From NCBI GenBank assembly GCA_036380115.1, contig DASVFI010000209.1:29687-93686 (forward strand): a stretch of DNA of 64,000 nt, in the 5' to 3' direction. The position numbers and the translations under genes were made by a program. Below the pieces are notes generated by a model that did no database searches, had not been told where the DNA came from, and saw nothing but the letters and a program-made list of their open reading frames with translations. Positions 40,954 to 50,784 of the stretch are shown here, one piece after another (position 1 is the stretch's first letter; every line of letters begins with the position of its first letter). The stretch comes from TH1177 sp036380115 (GTDB lineage Archaea; Thermoproteota; Nitrososphaeria; Nitrososphaerales; Nitrososphaeraceae).

Positions 40954-42333
40954 TTAATCGAATAAATATTCCGATAAATTCAGGTTTTCTTCTCCTGGGA
41001 TCTTTGCAATTTCAAACCTTTCTTTGACTTTCAATAATGTAGCTGTTGCATCAATTCCTAATTTTGTTGTAAGTAAATTAATTTGATCACTAGATGGATC
41101 AAGGCTAGAACCTTTTGCATTCTGAATAATAATCATGTCTTTATCGGCCTGGCATCTTGTTGATATTGCATATTCTACTTCAACAGCATTTGTAGGGTCA
41201 ATATCTTCATCAACTACTATTGCAATTTTAAGTGAAGGATGGGCTGTAAATGCTGCAAGTAGAGCATTTTTTGATTCTCCTTCTACTCTCTTTTTTATCT
41301 GTATTACTGCTGTTAGCCAATTACTTCCTCCATCTGTTAGCAACACTTGTGAAGTACTTGGAACAACATTTTTTACTTGATCTAACATCTTTGATTCAAC
41401 AGGCAAGCCCATCAATAGACGATGTTCGGAATAACCAGGTAGTATGTCATGGAAAATAGCGTTATCTCTAAATCTTATTTTTTCTAATTCAAATACAGGT
41501 TGCTGTCTTCTAAAATCATATGTTTTTAACATCTCTACCATCCATTCCTCTTGGGTTTTATCATACAAGATTTTTCCTTCTAAAACTATTTCCGACATTG
41601 CAGGAATAAGAAGTTGCGAATACTTGTTAATACTCAATTGAAGATTTCCATTTAATATTGTATTTGCTATATGCATTTCATCTATGCCATATGATGCTTG
41701 ATAAGCTGCTGCTATGTTAATTGCAGGATGGACTCCTATCACAATTGCAACTTTCAAATCTTCTCCATGATCTTTAGAATACATAAAACATTTATGTAAA
41801 TGTCTTCCCTCTACCATTCTTATTGCCATATTTTTATCATCCAATTTTAATAATCTATGAGTAGAAGAATTCTGATTTCCATTTTCTTGATCTTTTGCAT
41901 ACACAATTGATGAAGTAATATATGGTCCAGCATCCTTTTCAAAATGTGTAACAATTGGAAGAACAGATAAATTATTTGATGAATTTTGATAATACGGCGG
42001 TATATTATCTACTGTTTTTACATTGATATTTTTATTATTAATAGATTTGTTAATGATTTTATGAATATCGTTTTTTTCTTTTGATCCCATTGCCATGGCA
42101 AACCTTTTCCTCGTTCCAATAAGATTACTAATTACTGGAATAGTTTTATTTTCGACATTTTCAAATATTACAGCTTTATTGCCATCAAGTTTACTAACTA
42201 TTCCTGGTAATTCAAATGTACTATTAACATTCTTTTTAATTCTGATGATTTCATCTTCATTTTCTAGTAATTCTATAAATTCTCTAAGATCATTATGAAT
42301 ATTAGTAACATTAGAATTGTCTTTTTGCATCAT
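40954..42333 (-). CDS. UbiD-family decarboxylase
   Basis: A 459-residue prenylated-FMN-dependent decarboxylase. It contains IRMVEGRHLHKCFMYSKDHG with the conserved arginine/histidine segment and IAIVVDEDIDPTNAVEVEYA with the E-D-IDP motif that holds the catalytic acidic residues. In the futalosine menaquinone pathway the prenylated 1,4-dihydroxy-6-naphthoate is decarboxylated by a UbiD-type enzyme (MqnL), so this is a candidate for that step given the mqn genes at 22-26 kb. Other aromatic substrates remain possible. It overlaps the upstream gene by 23 bp. Confidence 0.85.
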   Translation of the reverse strand: MMQKDNSNVTNIHNDLREFIELLENEDEIIRIKKNVNSTFELPGIVSKLDGNKAVIFENVENKTIPVISNLIGTRKRFAMAMGSKEKNDIHKIINKSINNKNINVKTVDNIPPYYQNSSNNLSVLPIVTHFEKDAGPYITSSIVYAKDQENGNQNSSTHRLLKLDDKNMAIRMVEGRHLHKCFMYSKDHGEDLKVAIVIGVHPAINIAAAYQASYGIDEMHIANTILNGNLQLSINKYSQLLIPAMSEIVLEGKILYDKTQEEWMVEMLKTYDFRRQQPVFELEKIRFRDNAIFHDILPGYSEHRLLMGLPVESKMLDQVKNVVPSTSQVLLTDGGSNWLTAVIQIKKRVEGESKNALLAAFTAHPSLKIAIVVDEDIDPTNAVEVEYAISTRCQADKDMIIIQNAKGSSLDPSSDQINLLTTKLGIDATATLLKVKERFEIAKIPGEENLNLSEYLFD

Positions 42334-42721
42334 TTTCAGTCTGTGTACTAATCATACTTAGTATCTCACCCATAATTGTTTTCATACTTTTAACATCTAA
42401 TTGCGTTTTAGTGTAGAGGGACACCAAGCAAATTCCATTTAACATTAATGATATTCTTTGAGCAATAGAATTAATGAAAATTGAATCAAATTTACTAGGT
42501 ATTACTATAGCTGACGTTACTTTATTTGATATACTAGATGATATAGTAATGGATCCTATTCTATTAGAATTTTCTGATACTATGATAAAACATCCATTCT
42601 CAAAAAAAATTAATTTTATGCGAATGGTTCTTTTATCGTCTATTTGAATATCTTTGACTAATGCATTATCTTTTTCTTCCATTTTTATACTATTATAATT
42701 AACCAATATCATTTTTCTCAA
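42311..42721 (-). CDS. Conserved hypothetical protein upstream of UbiD
   Basis: A 136-residue alpha/beta protein: TIRIKLIFFENGCFIIVSEN, then SNRIGSITISSSISNKVTSA and IFINSIAQRISLMLNGICLV. The strand-helix arrangement is reminiscent of proteasome-assembly-chaperone-like folds, but the resemblance is loose. It overlaps UbiD by 23 bp, so the two are co-translated, and a role tied to UbiD (chaperone or FMN handling) is possible. Start: ATG at 42721, with an inner ATG at residue 4 (MILVNYNS). Confidence 0.5.
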   Translation of the reverse strand: MRKMILVNYNSIKMEEKDNALVKDIQIDDKRTIRIKLIFFENGCFIIVSENSNRIGSITISSSISNKVTSAIVIPSKFDSIFINSIAQRISLMLNGICLVSLYTKTQLDVKSMKTIMGEILSMISTQTENDAKRQF

Positions 42722-42981
42722 TTAAGTTAATGATAATTATTAAAATTTAGATTAATGTTAGTTTATTTTTAATGATTTAAATTATTATTATAAATCGCAA
42801 AAAATTTTAATAATTGTTGCATAAACATAAAAACTCTAATTACTCTAATAAATTTAAACAAACTATTGTTACCTCTATAGCCGTAATTAAAGTTAATACA
42901 CATGAAAATTCTAAAGGTTTATATCAATTGTGAATACATCTTTTTATTCTTTGAATACTATTAATATTAATTATGATCTAT

Positions 42982-43620
42982 CTATCTTGGATCAAAGGTC
43001 TTTCCATTTCTAAAAGCAATTAGTCTAGCTGATGATTTATCCTTAAGTATTCTTCTATTACTCTCGCTATTTTGGATAGATGAAGTTCCATGTTCATTTA
43101 CTATCTCAATATGAACTAAATCTTTAAAATTCGATTTTATTAGAATTGCGATACTTTTAGCCATATTGATATTACCGTTTCCTATTCTTACAATTTTTTT
43201 CTTTGCATGTATTTCTGAGAGTATTGTGATAATGAAATTCAAAGCTGATTCGATTGTAGATAATACTACACTTTCTATTTCGTCATATAAATAAAAAATC
43301 GATATGCCTATTCTATTTCCTGGATCAATACCAATTGTTAATTGATCATAAGTATGAGATTTTATCAGTTTCCTTAATATTTTTGCCTTTACTATTACAG
43401 GATTCTCATTTAATTCTGAATCCATTATTATATTCCTTTTCTTGAATATAGAAGATTCTTCCTTGGATGTAATTATTATTTTTGAATAAGAGTTTAGAGC
43501 TTCGGAAGGTGATAACTCCTCATAATTTAATTGAAGTAATTTAAGAGTATTGATAATTTTATAATATGATTTAGCATTAAGTGTAGCTACAGTAATTTTT
43601 TGATTTATTGTTTCCCTCAT
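42982..43620 (-). CDS. RuvC/RNase H-like fold protein of unknown function
   Basis: A 212-residue protein. Residues about 95-107 read TIGIDPGNRIGIS, the first strand of an RNase H-like fold with the catalytic-type Asp, as in RuvC and YqgF. Later segments (IVRIGNGNINMAKSIAILIK; VEIVNEHGTS; KDKSSARLIAFRNGKTFD) supply the remaining core. The N-terminal 90 residues are extra. Resolvase or nuclease activity is a hypothesis; Holliday-junction resolution in archaea is normally by Hjc. It stands alone. Confidence 0.6.
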   Translation of the reverse strand: MRETINQKITVATLNAKSYYKIINTLKLLQLNYEELSPSEALNSYSKIIITSKEESSIFKKRNIIMDSELNENPVIVKAKILRKLIKSHTYDQLTIGIDPGNRIGISIFYLYDEIESVVLSTIESALNFIITILSEIHAKKKIVRIGNGNINMAKSIAILIKSNFKDLVHIEIVNEHGTSSIQNSESNRRILKDKSSARLIAFRNGKTFDPR

Positions 43621-44860
43621 TAAGGGTAATTCAGTAATTTCTTTATCACTAATTAGTATTAAATGTTATGTAAATAGATGAATTAGTATTTTATTCTTGT
43701 AATATATAAAAACACTATAATATTTCTATGTTTGATTTTGTAACATTTAATTTATTATATTGTGATAGCGATTTGCTTATCTTGTCTATTTCCGATGACC
43801 AAAGGTCAGGAAAGATAATGTTGAATCCTCCTATATTGCTACAAAAATTTAATTGAGCTTAATTTTTCCTTAATGAAGAGGTTTATGATCATTATTCAAC
43901 AATAATGAAAAGTTAAGGAGATTTAACAAGATCTCATTTTCAAAGTTCTAATACCTTATGCTTTAGAAAATCCAAATAGGCTAATTATATATATTATTGA
44001 CAGTGCAAAAATTAAGAATGCTAAATAAATGTATTAAGAACTATTACAGTTTCCTCATCAAACAACATTATCTATACAGGAGTCACTTTTAAAAAAGTAA
44101 AAGAAATCATTATAATAATATTAACTTAGAAGATAACATTTACCAAAACCAAAACAACTAGAATATCTGGATAACGTAAAATTAAATAGAATGAAGTTTA
44201 TTTGTCTAAAGAATAGATAAATTCAGAAAAATTATTACATTAATTCTTACATTTATTAATATTCTTAACCCGATATAATTACACTAGTCCTATTGTTGGA
44301 AAATTTGATTTTTTTTATGATATTTCTTTATTGAGTTTATTATATCATTAAATTATCCTATAATTATAACTAAAGATTTAGTACAGCTCTATCATATAAG
44401 AAGTTATGGTTAACAAAAGTTTTTAAAATTAGTAATTAATAGTATTAAGATCTCTTAATATCAAAAGATAATAATACAATGATTCTATAACGTTATAATA
44501 ATTACTTTTAATTATCTTATCAATGACTAATTAATTTTCTACTAATATAGGCTAATTATTTTATATAATCTTATATCAAATACAAATTCTAAATATATGT
44601 ATATACTTTTGGTAAAGTACTAACTAATTATAGTAATAGTTTATTTAAGAATGTTATTCTGATATTATTAAAATGGTATCTTTAATTATTGTGTTCAATC
44701 TTGTTGTATCCATAGAATATCTTATATCTACTTAAAGTTAGAAATCTAACTCCATGGTATTTTCATTAGATTTCTAAATTGTACTATTCTTTATTTTTAT
44801 TCTTGTGATTGAGTAGATTGAAACAACTTATATTTTCGTTTCTTTAATCTTTAATCAATA
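43621..44860. other. Longest gene-free interval in the window
   Basis: About 1,240 bp with no credible frame on either strand. It is strongly A/T-rich and has no GC-rich island like that of the 5S gene. The final 60 bp hold the promoter of the CorA gene. It may be a relic of lost genes. Confidence 0.6.
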
Positions 44861-45856
44861 GTGGAGTATAATACAAGATCACAGAAATCACACATGCATC
44901 AATTCAAGTCGATTGTTAATGATAACCTTTTATGGGTCGATGTAAGAAATCCAACTCGTCAAACAATGAATAAGCTTGGGGGGCAATATTCTTTTCATGA
45001 ATTGAATATTGAGGATTGCCTCTCAAAAACTCAAATACCAAAGATTGATAAATATGATGATCATGTTTTTGTAATTCTACACTTTCCGGCTGGAACTACA
45101 GATGAGAAAATACCGAGAGTTACTCAATTATCAATTTTTATTGGAACAAATTATTTAATTACTGTACATCAAGGTGACCTTAAACCTTTAGTAGAAATGT
45201 TTGATTTGTGTAAAAAAGAAGAAAATCAAGAATATCGCCAAGTAATGATGGGAAAGTCCTCGGGATATTTATTGCATACTATTATAGATGCATTGGTAGA
45301 TGATCTTTTTCATATTCTAATGAAAGTAATAGGAAATTTAGATGATATCGAAGATGCAGTTTATGATGAAAAAATAGGTATTGCCAAAGAAATTTCTCAT
45401 CTAAGAAGAGAAATAACTACTATTAGACGTGTATTAATACCGTTAAAGAGAATAATTATAAGTCTTACTAGGGACATACAAAAGTTTTCAGAAGAAGATC
45501 TTACTCCATACTTTGATGATATTAAAGATCATATTGATAAAGTTTTAGATACTTTGGAAGAGTCAAAAGAAACTATAGAAATTTATAAAGATACCGATTT
45601 TATGTTAAGTACAGAAAAAACAAATAAAATTATAGCAATGCTGACAGTAGTTTTTACATTATCAATTCCAATAACGGTAGTTAGTACAATATATGGTATG
45701 AATATTTCTCTTCCAGGTTCTGATATGATTCAATTTCAATTTTTTGGAGAATATACTACTTTGATATTATTGATATTAATTTCAACTATAATTACACTTA
45801 TAATGTTTTTATCTTTTCGTAGATTAGGATGGCTAGGAGAATTTAGTCGTTTCTAA
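44861..45856 (+). CDS. corA: CorA-family divalent cation transporter
   Basis: A 331-residue protein, GTG start. The cytosolic domain of about 260 residues precedes two C-terminal membrane helices (KIIAMLTVVFTLSIPITVVS, then TTLILLILISTIITLIMFLS). Between them lies YGMNISLPG, the invariant GMN selectivity motif of CorA. It forms a pentameric channel for Mg, Co or Ni. The GTG is the best placed start and a TATA-like CTTATATTTT lies about 26 bp upstream. A DUF790 gene follows 16 bp downstream. Confidence 0.93.
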   Translation: MEYNTRSQKSHMHQFKSIVNDNLLWVDVRNPTRQTMNKLGGQYSFHELNIEDCLSKTQIPKIDKYDDHVFVILHFPAGTTDEKIPRVTQLSIFIGTNYLITVHQGDLKPLVEMFDLCKKEENQEYRQVMMGKSSGYLLHTIIDALVDDLFHILMKVIGNLDDIEDAVYDEKIGIAKEISHLRREITTIRRVLIPLKRIIISLTRDIQKFSEEDLTPYFDDIKDHIDKVLDTLEESKETIEIYKDTDFMLSTEKTNKIIAMLTVVFTLSIPITVVSTIYGMNISLPGSDMIQFQFFGEYTTLILLILISTIITLIMFLSFRRLGWLGEFSRF

Positions 45857-45872
45857 TCTATTTCTTTTTAAT

Positions 45873-47693
45873 ATGCTACCTCTTGAATTATTAAGAACAA
45901 AAATAACTAATAAAGGTCAAAGAATTACGCCTTTATTTTGTTTACCATCTGCTGATAATCTTTTATTAGCTCAAAAATTAATAACAGAATTTCACCTCTC
46001 TAATAATAAAAAAGAGACAAAAGGAGAATTACAAAAAAGATTATTCCTATATGAAAATAGTTATAATGATTTTAAGCTGATTAGAGGACTCATTGTACTA
46101 TTAGAAAGACGATGTACCTTCAAAATTAATCAATCCTTTTATTCAGAGGATAAAATCCAAGATTTTGTAACTCAATTACCATCATCTTTTACATTACGTA
46201 AAGTTTTATTTGAAGAATCTTCAAAAGGTGGCTTATCTTTAGATCATACTCGACGAGTTAAAATTTTTCAGAATGTTGCTTCAAAATTAGGTATAGACAC
46301 TAACTATATAGAAAAATTGATGTGGCTAGATCAAGAAGATTATCTAATCCTTGAAAGCTTTAGTTCAATTGAACCAATACATTTACTAGGAACATATAAT
46401 TTAGCAATTTTTCAAACACTACTATTTAATTCTGTTAATTTTGAATTTACTGTAAATGGAGGAACAAATTGGAAACAAGTACTACGAACTATTAAAAGAC
46501 TTGGACTAATGTATAATCTTCAGAAAGTTCATAAGAATTTAGAGAACAATTTTTCTAAAGAAATTCAATTTAATAAAAACAAACAAGATATTATAGATAA
46601 TGATGATTTCAAATCTTATTTCAATGACAATATCATTTGCTTCATAGACGGACCTTTGAGTATATTTAAGTTAACTAATAAATATGGTGTATTGATAGCA
46701 AAAGTAATTCCTAAAATTATTTCATCTCATAAATGGAATATCAAAGCATCAATAATTAAAAACAGTATTTCGGGAAGAAAGTTATATGAATTTAATCTTT
46801 CATCCGATAGCGGTATATATATCTTTAATGCTATAAATGACCGATTTTACAATAATTCCCAATTTGAAGATTCTAATGATGATAATCTTAATTATGATAG
46901 TTCTGTTGAAGCAAAATTTGTTACTCAATTTGAAAAATTTCGAACAGGTTGGAAACTTATAAGAGAACCTGATCCTCTGATATTGCCCAACGGAAGAGCG
47001 TTTATCCCAGATTTTCTTTTTGAAAAATATAATAAAAAAATATATTTTGAAATAATAGGATTTTGGACACCACAATATTTAGAAAGAAAATTTAAAAAAA
47101 TCCATGAGATTATAAAAACAAGTGATAGTAAATATGATCTTTTGATAGCAGTAAATGAAAATAATCTCGTTTCAGAAAGTACTGAACTGAAAAAACTTTT
47201 ATCAAATTCTATATTAAATGATAATAGCATCATAATTTATAAAAAAGATTCGATTCCTATGAAAAAAATTCTTTTCTATTTGAAATCTATAGAAAGTAAA
47301 ATAATGAATCAAAATCTTGAAACATATAGATCTGCAATGACTGACTATATTATTGATCTTTTAAATAATAACTATGAAATAATTAATCTGGAAGAAATAT
47401 CTAAAGTTTATGGTGTTTCTATTACTTCTTTATCTAATATTATTTCAAACCTACGTACAAATGTTCATATTGACAACTATATCATTCAAAATTCTTTATT
47501 AATTTCCAAGAGAAAATTAAATAAAATAAAAGATGAAATTGGTAATATTGATAATTTAATAAAAATACAAGAGATTTTCGAAAATAATAATATTCCTGTT
47601 CAATATGCTATTGATATTCTTAAACATATGGGATTTGAAATTCTATGGAGGGGAATGGATTCATCGAATATTATAATCAAACGAAAAATATGA
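45873..47693 (+). CDS. DUF790/Bax1-like nuclease
   Basis: A 606-residue protein. It begins MLPLELLRTKITNKGQRITP, the start of the DUF790 family, whose member Bax1 pairs with the archaeal helicase XPB and cuts DNA in repair. The nuclease core is seen at about residues 365-405: GWKLIREPDPLILPNGRAFI, PDFLFEKYNKK, then FEIIGFWTPQYLERKFKKI, giving the PDF...E-x-x-G pattern of PD-(D/E)xK enzymes. XPB is usually encoded beside it, but no XPB gene is in the window. It lies directly after corA. Confidence 0.78.
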   Translation: MLPLELLRTKITNKGQRITPLFCLPSADNLLLAQKLITEFHLSNNKKETKGELQKRLFLYENSYNDFKLIRGLIVLLERRCTFKINQSFYSEDKIQDFVTQLPSSFTLRKVLFEESSKGGLSLDHTRRVKIFQNVASKLGIDTNYIEKLMWLDQEDYLILESFSSIEPIHLLGTYNLAIFQTLLFNSVNFEFTVNGGTNWKQVLRTIKRLGLMYNLQKVHKNLENNFSKEIQFNKNKQDIIDNDDFKSYFNDNIICFIDGPLSIFKLTNKYGVLIAKVIPKIISSHKWNIKASIIKNSISGRKLYEFNLSSDSGIYIFNAINDRFYNNSQFEDSNDDNLNYDSSVEAKFVTQFEKFRTGWKLIREPDPLILPNGRAFIPDFLFEKYNKKIYFEIIGFWTPQYLERKFKKIHEIIKTSDSKYDLLIAVNENNLVSESTELKKLLSNSILNDNSIIIYKKDSIPMKKILFYLKSIESKIMNQNLETYRSAMTDYIIDLLNNNYEIINLEEISKVYGVSITSLSNIISNLRTNVHIDNYIIQNSLLISKRKLNKIKDEIGNIDNLIKIQEIFENNNIPVQYAIDILKHMGFEILWRGMDSSNIIIKRKI

Positions 47694-47784
47694 AATAATA
47701 ATTGATTTCTACTAAAATCATTATTAAAAGTTTTATTTATTGAAATATTTAAATTTATGATAAAAGATTGATTAATAATAGCAT

Positions 47785-48141
47785 ATGAAAAATATTGAAA
47801 GTATCAAAATTGTTAATAATAATAGCAACAACAATAATAATACTCATACATGGTTACAAAATATATCTGGAAATTGGCGTGATATAGAGTGTCCATGTGG
47901 AAGTTTTTATCATTTTAATGGAATCTTTGAAGACTTATTTAATTGGGAAAATATACATTTAAGACATATGGCGTCGGATTATGCTAATCATGCAATGATA
48001 TCTTTTTATCCTGATGATATGGTTATTTTTTATCATTCTAAAACTGGATATGTTGTAGAAAGAAGGCGACATAAAAAACATGAATTGGATGAAATTAAGA
48101 ATGCATGGATTCATGGAAAAATAACAATCACAGGTGCATAA
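47785..48141 (+). CDS. Conserved hypothetical protein
   Basis: A 118-residue protein. The first 25 residues are Asn-rich. The centre contains two cysteines in DIECPCGSFYHFNG and His-rich motifs (IHLRHMASDYANHAM, MVIFYHSKTGYVVERRRHKK), suggesting a metal site. Not recognised as a known family. It is followed 56 bp later by tRNA-Thr on the other strand. Codon use is similar to its neighbours. Confidence 0.5.
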   Translation: MKNIESIKIVNNNSNNNNNTHTWLQNISGNWRDIECPCGSFYHFNGIFEDLFNWENIHLRHMASDYANHAMISFYPDDMVIFYHSKTGYVVERRRHKKHELDEIKNAWIHGKITITGA

Positions 48142-48197
48142 ATTTTATAATGTAATTATAATATTATTTTAGTGTTGTTTTTCATTAAAATTATTTA

Positions 48198-48271
48198 GCC
48201 TCGGGTGGGATTTGAACCCACGACCTAAGGTTTACGAAACCTTCGCTCTAACCGAGCTGAGCTACAGAGGC
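48198..48271 (-). tRNA. tRNA-Thr (CGU), intronless
   Basis: A normal cloverleaf: acceptor GCCTCTG/CCGAGGC with one mismatch, D-arm with GCTC/GAGC, anticodon stem AAGGT/ACCTT with loop TTCGTAA (anticodon CGU) and T-arm GTGGG/CCCAC around TTCAAAT. Discriminator U73 is the archaeal threonine identity element. No CCA is encoded and there is no intron, unlike the other two tRNAs. Confidence 0.95.
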
Positions 48272-48361
48272 AGCATTAATGTGTATAAAGAAATTATTTT
48301 ACTGGTATATAATCTAGATTCTAGTAACACAATTAAATCTACACTATCTATTCTTATTGGT

Positions 48362-49699
48362 ATGAAAATATCTATTTCAGGTGTACGAGGTATCTATGGC
48401 AAAGACCTTAATCTCCATGAAATTTATAGATTATCCGGTCTCTTTGGTTCTTATCTAATAAATACTAAAAATAAAAAGATAAAATGTCTTGTATCTTGTG
48501 ATACCAGAATTTCAGGCGATATAATAAAAAAAATTGTGAAGTCAAGCTTAATTGAAAGGAATATTGATGTATATGATTTAGGAATAGCACCTACTCCGAT
48601 AGTATTTAGAGAATCCAAAAAATTTGATGGGTCTATTATTATAACAGCATCTCATAATCCCTTTGATTGGAATGGACTTAAATTTCTAATTGATGGACAT
48701 GGAATATTTGAAAAAGAATTATGCAAAGTCTTATCAACTCAACTAATATCTCCAATTATATCATATGGAAGTTCTCAGAAATTCTTATCTAATTATGAAA
48801 ATGATATATTAGAATTAATTCAAAAGTCAAAAAAATTGAATTTATCCGATAACAAACTAATTTGCATAGATGCTGGAGGTGGTGCTGCATGTGGATATGC
48901 TAATAGTATATTAAAAAATATTGGGCATATTGTTTATGATGTTAGTGGAAATAAGGGTATATTCTCTAGAGGTCCAGATCCTACTGTAGATGATTTATCA
49001 CAGCTGAAATCTATTGTAAAATCGCATAACCTTGATTATGGATTTTCATTTGATTTAGATGGAGATCGTTTAGTTGTTGTTAATAGTAGTGGTGAAAAGT
49101 TAAATTCAGATATTACTCTATTGTTGTGTATAGCAAATATGGTATATAATTTCCATTCAAAAGAATTTGTAACAAGTATAGATACAAGTATCTCTATTCA
49201 AAATTTTATTAAAAATCATGGAGGTTATTTAACCTATTCTAAAGTTGGTGAAGCAAATGTTGTTCAAAAAATGATGGAAAAGAATGCTGATGCAGGTGGT
49301 GAGGGAAGTAGTGCAGGATTTATTATGCCTAATTTTAATATGTGTAGAGATGCTATATTAGCTAGTGTTCTAATTAGTACAATTAATAAAAAAATATTAA
49401 AAGAATGTTTTGAAATTTCCCATAATTATTCTCAAATTAGAACTAAAATTCAAATAGATTCTGAATTACAAAGAACTATTTTAGATAAATTATATGATGA
49501 ATTTAAAAAAGACTCGACAGAAATTAATATGTTAGATGGAATTAAAATAATTATAGATGAGAATTCTTGGATTTTATTTAGAATATCTAATACTGAACAT
49601 GTTTTAAGAATATCAATAGAATCAACTAGTAATAAAATAAATTCTATCTATAAAAATGTAAATGAAAGAATAATAAGAATACATGACCAAATTAAATGA
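48362..49699 (+). CDS. Phosphosugar mutase (GlmM/ManB type)
   Basis: 446 residues from the ATG at 48362; the frame is open further upstream only through the antisense of tRNA-Thr. It shows ISGVRGIYG at the start, the phosphoserine loop ITASHNPFDWNGLKF near residue 90, the Mg loop FDLDGDRLVVV near 231 and the sugar-binding GEANV and GGEGSSAGF segments. It interconverts hexose 6- and 1-phosphates (glucosamine, glucose or mannose). The 3' end overlaps thiL by 17 bp. Confidence 0.88.
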   Translation: MKISISGVRGIYGKDLNLHEIYRLSGLFGSYLINTKNKKIKCLVSCDTRISGDIIKKIVKSSLIERNIDVYDLGIAPTPIVFRESKKFDGSIIITASHNPFDWNGLKFLIDGHGIFEKELCKVLSTQLISPIISYGSSQKFLSNYENDILELIQKSKKLNLSDNKLICIDAGGGAACGYANSILKNIGHIVYDVSGNKGIFSRGPDPTVDDLSQLKSIVKSHNLDYGFSFDLDGDRLVVVNSSGEKLNSDITLLLCIANMVYNFHSKEFVTSIDTSISIQNFIKNHGGYLTYSKVGEANVVQKMMEKNADAGGEGSSAGFIMPNFNMCRDAILASVLISTINKKILKECFEISHNYSQIRTKIQIDSELQRTILDKLYDEFKKDSTEINMLDGIKIIIDENSWILFRISNTEHVLRISIESTSNKINSIYKNVNERIIRIHDQIK

Positions 49700-50738
49700 A
49701 AAAGAAATTATAGATTTATTTTTTTCTAGCCTTTTAAAAAAAAATAAAATAGAATTTCAAATAAGGGATGATGTATCAATATTATCTTTTAAAGATCTAA
49801 GAAAAAATAAAGTTAGATCTTTCAATTCTTATCATATAGTAATCAAGTCTGATATGTTAGTAGAAAGTACGGATGTAGTTAAAAAAATGAAAACATGGCA
49901 AATAGCAAGAAAAAGTATTGTCTCTGCTGTTAGTGATATGTCTGCAAAAGGAATAAAACCACCATATTTTTCGTTAATATCACTAGGAATTCCTAGAAGT
50001 TGGACAAAATATAAAATAAAAAATTTAATTTTAGGATTTGAAAAAGCCTCCAAAGAATTTGGTGTAGTCTTTCTTGGTGGTGATACCAATGAATCTAAGG
50101 AATTAGTAATTGATTGTATTTTAGTCGGTTTTTTGGATTCTACAACTAACAATATTCCTTTGAGGAATAACGCTAAATCTGGAGATATTGTAATAACATC
50201 AGGAGAATTTGGCTATACATCTTCTGGATTAAAAATACTGCTTTTCAATTCAAAAGCGGTATCGTCTTTTAAACATCAGGCTATATCAAGTATCTTGCTT
50301 CCAAAACCTAATCAAAAATTTGGTACGTTATTGGGACAGTATTTTTCGTCATCGATTGATTCTAGCGATGGATTAGGCGTATCTCTTTATGAATTGGCCA
50401 AGCAAAGTAAAGTTAATTTTTATATTGACGATATTCCAATTCCTATCGGTCTCATTGAATTCGCAAAAACTAATTCTCTAAATATTTATGATATGATATT
50501 TAATGGGGGAGAAGAATATGAAATATTAGCTACGGTTAATCCTTCTAATTTTAAAAAAGTGAAATTTCTTTGCAAGAAATTTCATTTACCAATGTTTGTG
50601 ATAGGAAAAGTAATGACTGGAAATGGTAATGTTTTTGTTAAATGCAATGATAAATTTGGATTATTACATGAAAAAACAATGAAAGAAAGTAATGATTATT
50701 TTCTATTAGAAAGTAAAGGATTTTTACATTTTACTTAA
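49683..50738 (+). CDS. thiL: Thiamine-monophosphate kinase
   Basis: A 351-residue AIR-synthase-fold kinase that phosphorylates thiamine monophosphate to thiamine diphosphate. Signature stretches: RDDVSILSF, VIKSDMLVESTDVV, the metal/ATP motif VFLGGDTNESKELVID, SSSIDSSDGLGVSL and IFNGGEEYEILATV. ThDP is required by the 2-oxoacid:ferredoxin oxidoreductase at 14.6-17.5 kb. It overlaps the mutase gene by 17 bp and lies 46 bp upstream of rps11. Confidence 0.88.
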   Translation: MTKLNEKEIIDLFFSSLLKKNKIEFQIRDDVSILSFKDLRKNKVRSFNSYHIVIKSDMLVESTDVVKKMKTWQIARKSIVSAVSDMSAKGIKPPYFSLISLGIPRSWTKYKIKNLILGFEKASKEFGVVFLGGDTNESKELVIDCILVGFLDSTTNNIPLRNNAKSGDIVITSGEFGYTSSGLKILLFNSKAVSSFKHQAISSILLPKPNQKFGTLLGQYFSSSIDSSDGLGVSLYELAKQSKVNFYIDDIPIPIGLIEFAKTNSLNIYDMIFNGGEEYEILATVNPSNFKKVKFLCKKFHLPMFVIGKVMTGNGNVFVKCNDKFGLLHEKTMKESNDYFLLESKGFLHFT

Positions 50739-50784
50739 TACATTAAAAAAGTTTTAATATCTAAATTAAATGAATTATAAGATT

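Noticed and set aside
43790..43815. Possible C/D box sRNA (GATGACC...)
   Set aside because: No matching D box at the proper distance and no C'/D' pair.
48212..48361. N-terminal extension of the phosphosugar mutase frame
   Set aside because: It reads through the antisense of tRNA-Thr. The conserved start ISISGVRG follows directly on the ATG at 48362.
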